Shown one piece after another: positions 47,754 to 60,164 of a stretch of DNA of 64,000 bases (within the stretch, counting starts at the first letter, position 1; each line of letters opens with the position of its first letter). The translations under genes and the position numbers were made by a program. The DNA comes from Tragulus kanchil (lineage: Eukaryota > Chordata > Mammalia > Artiodactyla > Tragulidae), in assembly GCA_022376925.1 (NCBI GenBank), contig JAIOJX010000025.1, positions 143,241,301 to 143,305,300 on the forward strand, written 5' to 3'. The notes beneath the pieces are model-generated. The model was not told where the DNA came from, searched no databases, and was given only the letters and a program-made list of their open reading frames with translations.

Positions 47754-48014
47754 TTATTTGTTCTCAATATTCTTTTTGGAAAACTGCAATGGCACACTTT
47801 TTTGGTTACCACAGCTTTGTAGTATTTGTCTGAAATCTGGGAGGGTTATGCTTCCTGCTTTGTTCTTTTTCTTCAGGATTGCTTTGGCAGTTCTGGATCT
47901 TTTATGGTTCCATATGATCGTTAGGATTATTTGTTCTAATTCTGTGGAAACTGTTATGGGTAATATGATAGGGGTCTCATTAAATCTGTAGCTTGCTCTG
48001 AGTAGTATAGCCAT
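47754..48014 (-). pseudogene. L1 ORF2 fragment, duplicate of 46710-46961
   Basis: Same frame shifted by 1053 bp, with a different tail where the seam of duplication Q replaces the upstream codons. Confidence 0.85.
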
Positions 48015-48808
48015 TTTAACAACATTAATTCTTTCAATCCAAGAGCATGGGATATCTTTCCACTTCCTTGATCATCTTCAATTTCCTTTATTAATGTTCT
48101 GTAGTTCTCAGCATATAAATCTGTTACCTTCTTGGTCAGGATTATTCATTCCTAAGTATTAAATTTTGTTGGGTGGTTGTAAATTTAGAAGGTATTTTTT
48201 AAATTCTCTTTCTGATATTTCATTATTAGTAAAGAAATGCAACTGAATTGTGAATGTTAATCTTATGACCTACCTTGCCAAATTAATTTATTGATTGTAG
48301 TAGTATTTTATGGAGTCTTTATGGTTTCCTATATATAATATTATATCATCTACTTTGATGATAATTTTACTTCTTTCCTCTTGATTTGAATTCCTTTTAT
48401 TTCTTTTCATTGTCTAATTGCTGTGGCTAGGACTTCCAATACTGTGTTGAAGAGAGAGGTAATAGTGGGAATCCTAGTCTTCTTCCAGATCTTAGCAGGA
48501 AGATTTCTTGCCTTTCTTTGTTTTTATCTTTTTTTTTTTTTTTTGGCTATTGAGCTGTGCAATATAATTGTATAATATAATTGTATAATATAATTATTTT
48601 GGACATTAACATTTTATAAGATATAATTTACAAATATTTTATACTACTCAGTTGTTGCTCTCTGTGCCCTAGTTTGAACTGACCATGGCATTTAAGATTT
48701 CCACTTTAAGTTACATTTATCCACAAATCTCTTCTGCTCTTGGTCTGCTCTCAGGGTGTCTAGTTGATTGGGCCAAGGAAGGTGGTATTTCTTTTGTCTC
48801 TGGATTTT

Positions 48809-49295
48809 CTTACGGAAAATTTTCACCACAACCTTCCATCTACCTATTGCCATTTGCAGAACTGAGAAACATTTCTCTATGCTCTCTTCAATTTCTCAAT
48901 TTTAATTACTCATGAATTTGTAGGAGTTGTTTATCCAAAGTGACCTCTCAGCAGGTTTCAAGTTCTCAGGTTCACCCCAGATTTCAGCAATAGTGTCAAC
49001 AAATATATTCCATATATCTGAGCTATAATTTGCAAATAATAACATTTTTTGATCTAAAAACCTATCCTAGTATTCTTCTCTTAGTTTTTGATGGCACATT
49101 TGAGTCACACAATAATCTTGTGATTTAATGAGGAAATGTTACACTAAACCAAGACACAGAGCTCTACTTCTAAAAATATCCATGTGTTATGTATTATGCC
49201 TGGGTAATACACCCAAGGTGTCTTCATTTTAAGCCAGTAATCTATCAATTTTGAACCACCTGGTGATTCTGCATTGTTCATGCTTCTGCAACTTT
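48809..49295. other. Non-coding stretch without recognised repeats
   Basis: AT-rich and unduplicated. Nothing was recognised. Confidence 0.6.
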
Positions 49296-51526
49296 AGCAT
49301 TACTGTGGTATATCTGAATAATAAAAACATGTACCTTTGACTTGTCTTCTCAGGTTTTTAAACAGTTATAAAAGGATATCCTTTAAACAGAGGATAAAAC
49401 TTGTTAATGAATGTGACATAAAATTTAAAGAATACGTGTAACCTAGAAGTATCATTTCCCAATGCAGCAACTATCAACAACATCGAACTGTTCTATGATT
49501 TATATTTATAAGCTTAAGACTGCATTCCTTATGATTTTAAGGGAACTGAAGTCAAACACAATGAGAAAGACAATGTGAAATGTGCATACCATTTCCCATT
49601 AATACAATTTGGGCTTAGAAATATTTTGATGAACTTCAAATCACTCAATTCAATTTTATATCTATCATGCTATGAAAATCACTTCATATTTTTATAAGTA
49701 AAGGAAGGGTCCAAATCACTTTTGTGATTATGAGCTACATCTTTGTAAACTTCAGATATATGTATTTTCAACATAATGTAATCCATTGTACATGGAAATT
49801 ATAGCAAGTCAAAAGAGTAAGACTTGTTTTAGACAATTGTACTTTAAATATTTTAAGTTGGTTCTGTTAGCTGACATAGGTTTTTTGTAATTAATTAAAG
49901 CAGTGCAGTTCATCCAAGGTATCATAATTTGTTATAATGTCATTCCCAATAGATTACAAATTACACACATTTTTGGTAAACTCTTCTATCTTTATAGATA
50001 TATTTTCTTAAGAAACTGTTTTAGAAAATTTGCTTCTAAGAAAATATCTATTCCTTTGCTGTTTTTAATCTTTTCTTTCTTAAGAGTGAAGTATTTTTTC
50101 AGTAACACTATAGAAAACTCTTGAAAGAAATCTTAAACAGAAATCTGAGCTTTCTTTTGAAGGCTACAGTTTATAGAGGAAAATGCATGCTTGAAAAGCA
50201 AACAAAAACCACAACAAAATCTCTTTAAACCATAAGAAAAAATAAAAATATGCATAATATACAAGTCTTTCATTTTCCAAAGTCCTTAAAATGATTCTTT
50301 AGTGATTTTCCATAATTTATAAACTGTCCTTCCTTTATGAGAATAAAACATTCTTACACTATTTTGCATATTGGGCTCTGTCTTCCTTGCTGGCTCCTCT
50401 CTTATGTTCCTTTAAAGCATTACTGTGGTATATCTGAATAATAAAAACATGTACCTTTGACTTGTCTTCTCAGGTTTTTAAACAGTTATAAAAGGATATC
50501 CTTTAAACAGAGGATAAAACTTGTTAATGAATGTGACATAAAATTTAAAGAATACGTGTAACCTAGAAGTATCATTTCCCAATGCAGCAACTATCAACAA
50601 CATGGAACTGTTCTATGATTTATATTTCTAAGCTTAAGGCTGCATTCCTTATGATTTTTAAGGGAACTGAAGTCAAACACAATGAGAAAGACAATGTGAA
50701 ATGTGCATACCATTTCCCATTAATACAATTTGGGCTTAGAAATATTTTGATGAACTTCAAATCACTCAATTCAATTTTATATCTATCATGCTATGAAAAT
50801 CACTTCATATTTTTATAAGTAAAGGAAGGGTCCAAATCACTTTTGTGATTATGAGCTACATCTTTGTAAACTTCAGATATATGTATTTTCAACATAATGT
50901 AATCCATTGTACATGGAAATTATAGCAAGTCAAAAGAGTAAGACTTGTTTTAGACAATTGTACTTTAAATATTTTAAGTTGGTTCTGTTAGCTGACATAG
51001 GTTTTTTGTAATTAATTAAAGCAGTGCAGTTCATCCAAGGTATCATAATTTGTTATAATGTCATTCCCAATAGATTACAAATTACACACATTTTTGGTAA
51101 ACTCTTCTATCTTTATAGATATATTTTCTTAAGAAACTGTTTTAGAAAATTTGCTTCTAAGAAAATATCTATTCCTTTGCTGTTTTTAATCTTTTCTTTC
51201 TTAAGAGTGAAGTATTTTTTCAGTAACACTATAGAAAACTCTTGAAAGAAATCTTAAACAGAAATCTGAGCTTTCTTTTGAAGGCTACAGTTTATAGAGG
51301 GAAAATGCATGCTTGAAAAGCAAACAAAAACCACAACAAAATCTCTTTAAACCATAAGAAAAAATAAAAATATGCATAATATACAAGTCTTTCATTTTCC
51401 AAAGTCCTTAAAATGATTCTTTAGTGATTTTCCATAATTTATAAACTGTCCTTCCTTTATGAGAATAAAACATTCTTACACTATTTTGCATATTGGGCTC
51501 TGTCTTCCTTGCTGGCTCCTCTCTTT
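49296..51526. repeat. Direct duplication R, period about 1120 bp
   Basis: Bases 49296-50404 recur at 50416-51526. Differences include ACATCGAACTG versus ACATGGAACTG, TTATAAGCTTAAGAC versus TTCTAAGCTTAAGGC, and extra T and G bases in runs. This is more divergent than most pairs. The unit contains no repeat family that I recognise. Confidence 0.94.
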
Positions 51527-51782
51527 TCACTTCAGAAGAATATATTTTCCAAAGAGAAAGACCTTGCCATCACTTCTGTAAATTCTGTTCTCTGATCTTT
51601 ACCAGGGCCATTTTACGATTTTGAATATTGACTTCTATCTCCTATTACAGACAAAAATTACATATTCCTAAGAATTCTTTGCAGCATGACATCAGAATTA
51701 TCTATGATGACTTTTCTCTCTTAATTCCCATACTTACTATGACAGAATTTAACTAACAATTAATACAACGTCTCACACTTAG

Positions 51783-51876
51783 AGGGAGAAGGAAATGGCA
51801 ATCCACACCAGTATTCTTGCTTGGAAATGCCATGAATGGCAAGGCCTGATAGGCTACAGTCCTTGGGGTCACAAAT
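51783..51876 (+). mobile_element. Bov-A body fragment
   Basis: Headless Bov-A: AGGGAGAAGGAAATGGCAAT, AGTATTCTTGCTTGG, GCTACAGTCCTTGGGGTCAC. It is followed by a short ATATATAGAC-type microsatellite (51877-51905). A copy lies at 52945-53038. Confidence 0.88.
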
Positions 51877-51905
51877 ATATATAGACATAGATATATAGAT
51901 ATACA

Positions 51906-52034
51906 GGTTTCCCTGGTGGCTCAGTGGTAAAAAATCTGCCTTTAATGCAGGAGACCTGGGTTCAATCCCTGGGTTGGGTAGATCACTTGAAGGAGGGCAT
52001 GGCAACCCACTCCAGTACTCTTGCCTAGAGAAAG
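51906..52034 (+). mobile_element. Bov-tA head and partial body
   Basis: GGTTTCCCTGGTGGCTCAGT, CTGCCTTTAATGCAGGAG, GGTTCAATCCCTGGG, GGGCATGGCAACCCACTCCAG; it ends shortly after CTTGCCTAGAGA. A copy lies at 53068-53196. Confidence 0.9.
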
Positions 52035-52432
52035 TAATGATCAACTGTCAGATCAGTGAGCACATATTTAAATATTCAGTATTTAAATTAGAGACAATCC
52101 TAGTTAGGATTCTCAAATTCATACCTCCAAATCAAAAGATTATTTAAAATTATTCAGTCAGCACAAACATGGGGCAACTTTATAACCCAGATTTACCAAC
52201 CAATTTAAAATGTAAACTAATTATAGATCCTTATAGGCAAACATTAAATATAAACTGAACTTTCATTCTCTTCTTCCAGAGAATACAGTTGTTTGCTAGT
52301 CTAGATGCTAGTTATATACCTCAATGTGTTTTGGTTTTTGCCCCCTTTGGCTTGGTTGATTATTTTTTCAGTGAATGTTACAGAGCACATTGCAGGACAG
52401 ATAGATTTCCATGGCAGGGATCACCATTTCCC

Positions 52433-52736
52433 ATTGTTGTTGTGCAGTTGTTCAGTCACGTCTGACTCTTTGAGACCACGTGGACTGCAGCATGCCAGGT
52501 CTCCCTGTCCTTCACGACCTTCCAGAGCTTGCTCAAACTCAAGTACGTTTAGTCAGTGAAGCCATCCAATCATCTCATCCTTTGTTGTCCCCTTCTCCTC
52601 CTGCCTTCTGTCTTTCCCAGCATCAGGGTCTTTTCCAGTGAGTTGGCTTTTCACATCAGATGGCCAAAGTATTGGAGCTTCAGTTTTGCATCAGTCCTTT
52701 GAGTGAATATTCAGGTTGATTTCCTTTAGGATTGAC
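52433..52736 (-). mobile_element. BovB 3' portion
   Basis: Antisense BovB: (GTT)n, CGTCTGACTCTTTGAGACC, CCAGAGCTTGCTCAAACTC, CATCAGATGGCCAAAGTATTG. It is cut by the seam of duplication S. The fuller copy is at 53595-54025. Confidence 0.92.
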
Positions 52737-53594
52737 CTTCATGGCCCCAAAAGACAACTCCAACACCACAATTGGAGCTTCAGTAAATTCTGTTCTCTAT
52801 TTACCGGGACTTTAAATTACTTTTTATTCCTAAAGAATTCTTTGCAGCATGACATCAGAATTATCTATGATGACTTTCTCTCTTAATTCCCATACTTACT
52901 ATGACAGAATTTAACTAACAATTAATACAACGTCTCACACTTAGAGGGAGAAGGAAATGGCAATCCACACCAGTATTCTTGCTTGGAAATGCCATGAATG
53001 GCAAGGCCTGATAGGCTACAGTCCTTGGGGTCACAAATATATATAGACATAGATATATAGATATACAGGTTTCCCTGGTGGCTCAGTGGTAAAAAATCTG
53101 CCTTTAATGCAGGAGACCTGGGTTCAATCCCTGGGTTGGGTAGATCACTTGAAGGAGGGCATGGCAACCCACTCCAGTACTCTTGCCTAGAGAAAGTAAT
53201 GATCAACTGTCAGATCAGTGAGCACATATTTAAATATTCAGTATTTAAATTAGAGACAATCCTAGTTAGGATTCTCAAATTCATACCTCCAAATCAAAAG
53301 ATTATTTAAAATTATTCAGTCAGCACAAACATGGGGCAACTTTATAACCCAGATTTACCAACCAATTTAAAATGTAAACTAATTATAGATCCTTATAGGC
53401 AAACATTAAATATAAACTGAACTTTCATTCTCTTCTTCCAGAGAATACAGTTGTTTGCTAGTCTAGATGCTAGTTATATACCTCAATGTGTTTTGGTTTT
53501 TGCCCCCTTTGGCTTGGTTGATTATTTTTTCAGTGAATGTTACAGAGCACATTGCAGGACAGATAGATTTCCATGGCAGGGATCACCATTTCCC

Positions 53595-54025
53595 ATTGTT
53601 GTTGTGCAGTTGTTCAGTCACGTCTGACTCTTTGAGACCACGTGGACTGCAGCATGCCAGGTCTCCCTGTCCTTCACGACCTTCCAGAGCTTGCTCAAAC
53701 TCAAGTACGTTTAGTCAGTGAAGCCATCCAATCATCTCATCCTTTGTTGTCCCCTTCTCCTCCTGCCTTCTGTCTTTCCCAGCATCAGGGTCTTTTCCAG
53801 TGAGTTGGCTTTTCACATCAGATGGCCAAAGTATTGGAGCTTCAGTTTTGCATCAGTCCTTTGAGTGAATATTCAGGTTGATTTCCTTTAGGATTGACTG
53901 CTTTGATCTCCTTCTATCCAAAGGAACCCCAAGAGACAACTCCAACACCACAATTTGTCAGCACTCAGCCTTCTTTATGGTCCAACTCTCACAACCATAC
54001 ATGACTATACATTGATCTAGCTTTT
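53595..54025 (-). mobile_element. BovB 3' portion, second and longer copy
   Basis: As at 52433, but continuing through GATTGACTGCTTTGATCTCC and CAACTCTCACAACCATACATG. It is 5' truncated near 54010-54025. Confidence 0.92.
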
Positions 54026-54718
54026 CAAGATTCAGCAACTTTGGTCTGTCCTCTGTTTTCAGCTGTTCTTTTTTCTCTCCTTTTCTTTTCCATGCCTTTT
54101 TCCTCTTACTTGATTTTTTCTCAAACTCACCTGTACTTTATCACTTGTTATTTCTGATGCTTCTTCCTCTTCTGTCCACATTTCCTTTCCCCACATCAAT
54201 TTTTGTTTCAAGAACTCTGTTTTGTGCTAAGTTCTTTCATATTTATTCTTCTTCTCAGTCTGCCAGGAGGGTCTGTTTATTGCCCTTCAGGAAAATACCA
54301 TCACAGAACTTTCAGAAGACAGATTGGCCATTGCCACCAAGAGGGTGCTTCTTGCCAAGAATCAAAACAAATCTTTTAAACTGTTTTCAATTTCTTCAGT
54401 GCAAGGCAACTCCCAATAGAATAAGAGCTACATATCAAACATGGCAGCTCCAAGGAATAGCAGAGATTGAGTTCAGTGTATTAGAAGCATGAGAATTATA
54501 CTTTTATAGTTTCCTCTTTAGTTTATTATTCTCTTCAGTTTTCTTTGACATTCACTTTGACAACAAGCTTTATGAAAACATTAATAGTAGATCATACACC
54601 CTGCTTTATCTATGGGAAGAAGTGAGAATGGAGAAGACAGTAATGAGCAGAAAGGACATGATGCTATTCATTAGCCTCTGGACAGGGCTGGTAGTCTCCT
54701 CAGTGGTAGACGTGTGAT
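54026..54718. other. Non-coding stretch without recognised repeats
   Basis: Unduplicated. A 115-codon plus-strand frame (54145-54492) lies in pyrimidine-rich sequence and shows no recognisable domain. I do not call it. Confidence 0.6.
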
Positions 54719-54950
54719 CGCTGTGTGTGCCAAGTTTTGCCCAATTGTGACTCCATGGACTATATCCTACCAGGCTCCTTTGTCCATGGAATTTTTTCAG
54801 GCAAGAATAATGGAGCAGATTGACATTTGACATTTCCTACTCAAGGGGATCTTCCCAACCCAGGGACTGAACCCTCCTCTCTTTCATCTTCTGCATTGTT
54901 AGGCAGATTTTTTTTTTTTTTTTTTTACCACTGTGCTACTTGGGATGCCC
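54719..54950 (-). mobile_element. Bov-tA SINE with an expanded T run in the head
   Basis: Antisense: TGACTCCATGGACTATATCC, CAAGAATAATGGAGCAGATTG, CCCAACCCAGGGACTGAACC, then AGGCAGA followed by 19 T at 54908-54926 where other copies have ATTCTTTACC. The end is GGGATGCCC. The run lies in the tRNA-derived head, not at the tail. Confidence 0.88.
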
Positions 54951-55049
54951 TAGGGGTGTTATTGGTGCATACGGAAATCTTCACATCTCAAGAACACTTT
55001 TCATGCATTGTAGAATCTTAGATAAGAGTGAGCATATTTTAGAAGCCTC

Positions 55050-55126
55050 ATCTTCCTGTGTCAGGGATCAAACCGGTGTCCCTTGCACTGCAAGGCTCTT
55101 TACCCACTGAACCACTAGGGAAGCCC
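55050..55126 (-). mobile_element. CHR-like SINE head only
   Basis: Antisense head: CAGGGATCAAACCGGTGTCC, CTTGCACTGCAAGGC, TACCCACTGAACCACTAGGG. It lacks the body and tail of the family at 3854, 16814, 21971 and 56507. Confidence 0.8.
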
Positions 55127-55549
55127 AATCTAGATGTTTTTAACTACATTGTGGAGATTTGGGTTTCATAAAAACTGCTATGGCTGGTGAAAATATATTT
55201 GTATTATTTATATATTATCTGATGGAATTATGATTCCAAGGATGTGCAGATACTTAGAAGTGACTACAGCTTTCCATACAGTTAGACCCAGAATGGGAAA
55301 AGAAGAAAAGCTATGATGGACAGAGAGAAATTAGGTCGTAGTGGTATTGTGTGAGCGTCTATATCCAGTTGTATCTGAGGCCAAATCTACCCCTAGTCAT
55401 CTCTTTTGCATAATTCAGGTCATTTGCATAATTCAGGTCATTTGGGTGTCCTGCAAGCTGCAGAAGCAATGGTCTTGGGTGACATTCTCACTCCAGGTTA
55501 TAAACAGTAGATGTATCAGTCTCAAACTGGAAACAAAACAAGGTCTCAT

Positions 55550-55860
55550 AAATATAAAAATACATTAATAAATTATAATCTATCCATATGATGAAATCGG
55601 CATTTAAAATAGCATACATGAACAGTACATACTTTGTTACATGGAAAATACCAAACATAAAAGAGAAAATACTGTGAGAATCAGTTTATATTTTTAAAAA
55701 GTCAGTTTGAAAAGGACATGAAGGAATGTTTTGGACTGATGGAAATGTTTATGTATTGTTTTGGGTGTTGGTTTTGTGGGAAGATCCAATTCTCAAAACT
55801 CTTCAGATTACTTGATTTATTAATTTTATTGTATGTTAATTGTAACTGAATTTCAAAAGG
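55550..55860 (+). mobile_element. Old L1 (L1ME-like) 3'-UTR
   Basis: Sense series ATCCATATGATGAAATCGGC, CATGAAGGAATGTTTTGGAC, TGATGGAAATGTTTATGTAT, TGGGTGTTGGTTTTGTGGG, CTCAAAACTCTTCAGATTAC, TGTATGTTAATTGTAACTG follows the 3' end of old mammalian L1 elements. Bases 55127-55549 before it hold nothing that I recognise. Confidence 0.65.
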
Positions 55861-56506
55861 TGATATTATATTGTGTTTATATCTAACACATATATCTTCT
55901 ATCCAATATAGTAGTTATTAGCTACATTTAGGTATATAACTTGAAATTAAATTAACAATTCATTTTTTTAGTTGAAGTAGCTATATGTCAAGTGCTCAGT
56001 AAGTACATACAGTGAGTGTCTACAGTACTAGTCAATGAAGATAGAGCTATTTTGTATTATTGAGGAGTGTTCTACTGGGCAGTGTTAGTCTTATAGAATG
56101 CCATACCCATTACCAGCTGGTGAGTGAGGGAGTTAATTCCACTGATCCTTCTCTGACTGCTGACTACTCTTTTATTTATTTCCTCTTTTTTTTTTGCCAA
56201 AGTTTACTGTTATATTTGCAAGTTTATTTTCTTTCATTTTATTCTTAGCTTAATTCATTTGGAAAATTTAATCACAAAGGTTGCAGTGAATGATTAACCA
56301 TAAAATCCTTCCAGCCTCTACTAAATTTATTCTACTGGCAAACATTATCATTTGATACTCACTACTTACTTAGTAATTGATACTTTCACACTACCAACAT
56401 TTTTTCTGTCACTCCTGTTTACTCTGGCATGTTAGTTCTTCCTACTTGGCCTTATCCAGACTTTGTTAGGCTTCTCCAGCACTCAGTATGACTCAAAACA
56501 ACTTTT

Positions 56507-56760
56507 TTTTTTTGGCCACTTCTACTGGTCTTTCATCATCCATCTTTGTTCTTTGACGTGTGTGGGCCTCCCATTGCAGTGGCCTCTCACGCTGCAGAGC
56601 ACCAGCTCTGGACACATGTGCTCCAGCGTGCTGGCTTGGTAATTGGGCACATCAGTCCAGCCACTCTGCGGCACGTGGGATCTTCCCAGGCCAGGGATCA
56701 AACCGGCGCCCCTTGCACTGCAAGGCAGTGTCTTTACCCACTGGACCACCAGGGAAACCC
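56507..56760 (-). mobile_element. CHR-like tRNA SINE, shorter tail
   Basis: Antisense. It starts with a T run directly against GGCCACTTCTACTGG, so the C-rich block and (AAAT)n tail are absent. The rest matches the family (GCACGTGGGATCTTCC, CTTGCACTGCAAGGC, CACCAGGGAAACCCC). The flanking target-site duplication CAAAACAACTTTT (56494-56506) / CAAAATAACTTTT (56761-56773) has one mismatch in 13. A copy lies at 57623-57876. Confidence 0.9.
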
Positions 56761-57622
56761 CAAAATAACTTTTATAAACATGAAACACAATTTTAAATGG
56801 AAACATTACCCAAAATAATATCTAAAATAGACTTCTCCAGAATTGCTCTAGTATACCCTACATCCTTCCTCCAACCCCTGACCAACAGTGGCCTTGACTT
56901 TAAGTCAGGATAACTCTTTACTCAGTCTCAATAAGCACAGGCTCATAGTGCCTGCTTATTCTCTTATTCAAATTGGTACTTGAGTTTTTGTTCCACCTCT
57001 TCAACTGGACATTTCTTCCTTAATAAAAAGTTATTAGCTACATTTAGGTATATAACTTGAAATTAAATTAACAATTCATTTTTTTAGTTGAAGTAGCTAT
57101 ATGTCAAGTGCTCAGTAAGTACATACAGTGAGTGTCTACAGTACTAGTCAATGAAGATAGAGCTATTTTGTATTATTGAGGAGTGTTCTACTGGGCAGTG
57201 TTAGTCTTATAGAATGCCATACCCATTACCAGCTGGTGAGTGAGGGAGTTAATTCCACTGATCCTTCTCTGACTGCTGACTACTCTTTTATTTATTTCCT
57301 CTTTTTTTTTTGCCAAAGTTTACTGTTATATTTGCAAGTTTATTTTCTTTCATTTTATTCTTAGCTTAATTCATTTGGAAAATTTAATCACAAAGGTTGC
57401 AGTGAATGATTAACCATAAAATCCTTCCAGCCTCTACTAAATTTATTCTACTGGCAAACATTATCATTTGATACTCACTACTTACTTAGTAATTGATACT
57501 TTCACACTACCAACATTTTTTCTGTCACTCCTGTTTACTCTGGCATGTTAGTTCTTCCTACTTGGCCTTATCCAGACTTTGTTAGGCTTCTCCAGCACTC
57601 AGTATGACTCAAAACAACTTTT

Positions 57623-57876
57623 TTTTTTTGGCCACTTCTACTGGTCTTTCATCATCCATCTTTGTTCTTTGACGTGTGTGGGCCTCCCATTGCAGTGGCC
57701 TCTCACGCTGCAGAGCACCAGCTCTGGACACATGTGCTCCAGCGTGCTGGCTTGGTAATTGGGCACATCAGTCCAGCCACTCTGCGGCACGTGGGATCTT
57801 CCCAGGCCAGGGATCAAACCGGCGCCCCTTGCACTGCAAGGCAGTGTCTTTACCCACTGGACCACCAGGGAAACCC
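57623..57876 (-). mobile_element. CHR-like SINE, duplicate of 56507-56760
   Basis: Same element 1116 bp downstream through duplication T. Its last 44 bp appear again at 59000-59043 through duplication U. Confidence 0.9.
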
Positions 57877-60164
57877 CAAAATAACTTTTATAAACATGAA
57901 ACACAATTTTAAATGGAAACATTACCCAAAATAATATCTAAAATAGACTTCTCCAGAATTGCTCTAGTATACCCTACATCCTTCCTCCAACCCCTGACCA
58001 ACAGTGGCCTTGACTTTAAGTCAGGATAACTCTTTTACTCAGTCTCAATAAGCACAGGCTCATAGTGCCTGCTTATTCTCTTATTCAAATTGGTACTTGA
58101 GTTTTTGTTCCACCTCTTCAACTGGACATTTCTTCCTACCTTTATCAACCAGTGCTGCCTGAAACAGGTCATGTCCTAAAGCAATTTTACAATCTTCTTT
58201 TGCTAAATGGATCCCCCTGTGGTTTCCCTATTTTTCTCTCTCCTTACTAATTTATTCCTGTCTATCAGTAATCATCTTATGTACCAACTTCTTTGATGTC
58301 TTCCTTGAGTACTTTGATTATATTATAGTTTTCTGTCTCTCAAAAATTACAGAACTAGTTTGGCGACCATACATAGCTATCAAATCATATCATGTCTTGA
58401 TATGCAATTAAATGTTATTATGTGATTATCAAAAAAAACAATGTATCCAAATGAGCAATTGCCTGAATGATAATGCATACCAAAAATATTATCTGTCATC
58501 ATTATTATGCATGTATCTTATCTTGAAACCTAGATAATAAGTCCCTTATTAATACAAAAATATATTCAATAATTTTAGTGTACAGCAGCAGTGCCTGACA
58601 ATGTCTTATATACATATTATTTATCTGGACAGCACATATTGATTAAAGGTGATACTTTGTTATGCATATATCAGTAATCAGTATACTTCAAAGATTTTAA
58701 TTTCCACATATGTAAATGATTTGAATGCAGCTAGAAACAAGAGAGTATAATCCTCTGCTAGATGAAAGAGGAATGTAAAGAAAATCATCTCTGAATTTTT
58801 TAACATCAATGCCTGTTGTTTATTTGATGTTTAACTCCCATGTAAACAATATTTAAAAGAAAACATAAGAGCTCATTGTGAAATACTTCCTTGAAATAAA
58901 GAGCTAGAACACAATGAAGGAACTTGCAGCATCCCACAAAGTCAACTGCTCCAAGCAGTCTTCTCTCTCCTCTTTGGCAGATGGTACTCATTATGCCCTA
59001 CTGCAAGGCAGTGTCTTTACCCACTGGACCACCAGGGAAACCCCAAAATAACTTTTATAAACATGAAACACAATTTTAAATGGAAACATTACCCAAAATA
59101 ATATCTAAAATAGACTTCTCCAGAATTGCTCTAGTATACCCTACATCCTTCCTCCAACCCCTGACCAACAGTGGCCTTGACTTTAAGTCAGGATAACTCT
59201 TTTACTCAGTCTCAATAAGCACAGGCTCATAGTGCCTGCTTATTCTCTTATTCAAATTGGTACTTGAGTTTTTGTTCCACCTCTTCAACTGGACATTTCT
59301 TCCTACCTTTATCAACCAGTGCTGCCTGAAACAGGTCATGTCCTAAAGCAATTTTACAATCTTCTTTTGCTAAATGGATCCCCCTGTGGTTTCCCTATTT
59401 TTCTCTCTCCTTACTAATTTATTCCTGTCTATCAGTAATCATCTTATGTACCAACTTCTTTGATGTCTTCCTTGAGTACTTTGATTATATTATAGTTTTC
59501 TGTCTCTCAAAAATTACAGAACTAGTTTGGCGACCATACATAGCTATCAAATCATATCATGTCTTGATATGCAATTAAATGTTATTATGTGATTATCAAA
59601 AAAAACAATGTATCCAAATGAGCAATTGCCTGAATGATAATGCATACCAAAAATATTATCTGTCATCATTATTATGCATGTATCTTATCTTGAAACCTAG
59701 ATAATAAGTCCCTTATTAATACAAAAATATATTCAATAATTTTAGTGTACAGCAGCAGTGCCTGACAATGTCTTATATACATATTATTTATCTGGACAGC
59801 ACATATTGATTAAAGGTGATACTTTGTTATGCATATATCAGTAATCAGTATACTTCAAAGATTTTAATTTCCACATATGTAAATGATTTGAATGCAGCTA
59901 GAAACAAGAGAGTATAATCCTCTGCTAGATGAAAGAGGAATGTAAAGAAAATCATCTCTGAATTTTTTAACATCAATGCCTGTTGTTTATTTGATGTTTA
60001 ACTCCCATGTAAACAATATTTAAAAGAAAACATAAGAGCTCATTGTGAAATACTTCCTTGAAATAAAGAGCTAGAACACAATGAAGGAACTTGCAGTGCA
60101 TCCCACAAAGTCAACTGCTCCAAGCAGTCTTCTCTCTCCTCTTTGGCAGATGGTACTCATTATG
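57833..60164. repeat. Direct duplication U, period about 1167 bp
   Basis: Bases 57833-58995 recur at 59000-60164. Two bases are gained (TTGCAGCATCCC versus TTGCAGTGCATCCC). The left part overlaps duplication T, so 56717-57020 exists three times. Outside the SINE head the unit (57877-58995) holds no repeat that I recognise. Confidence 0.95.

Larger units (their letters stand above)
46735..48808. repeat. Direct duplication Q, period 1053 bp
   Basis: Bases 46735-47755 recur at 47788-48808 with a constant offset of 1053. The 32-bp seam 47756-47787 does not match either flank. After the L1 part, the unit carries a T16 run (47476-47491) and a 13-bp minisatellite. Confidence 0.95.
51671..53898. repeat. 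Direct duplication S, period 1162 bp
   Basis: Bases 51671-52736 recur at 52833-53898. The 96-bp seam 52737-52832 is a mosaic. Its left half is a corrupted form of 53899-53955, the sequence that follows the second copy. Its right half is a corrupted form of 51576-51670, the sequence that precedes the first copy. That is what two overlapping low-quality ends would give. Confidence 0.95.
55913..58137. repeat. Direct duplication T, period 1116 bp
   Basis: Bases 55913-57020 recur at 57029-58137. One T is gained near 58034. The seam 57021-57028 is 8 bp. The unit contains a CHR-like SINE with both target-site duplications. Confidence 0.95.

Noticed and set aside
54145..54492. 115-codon plus-strand frame
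   Set aside because: It lies in pyrimidine-rich sequence with no domain, no conserved motif and no neighbouring exon signals that I can support.
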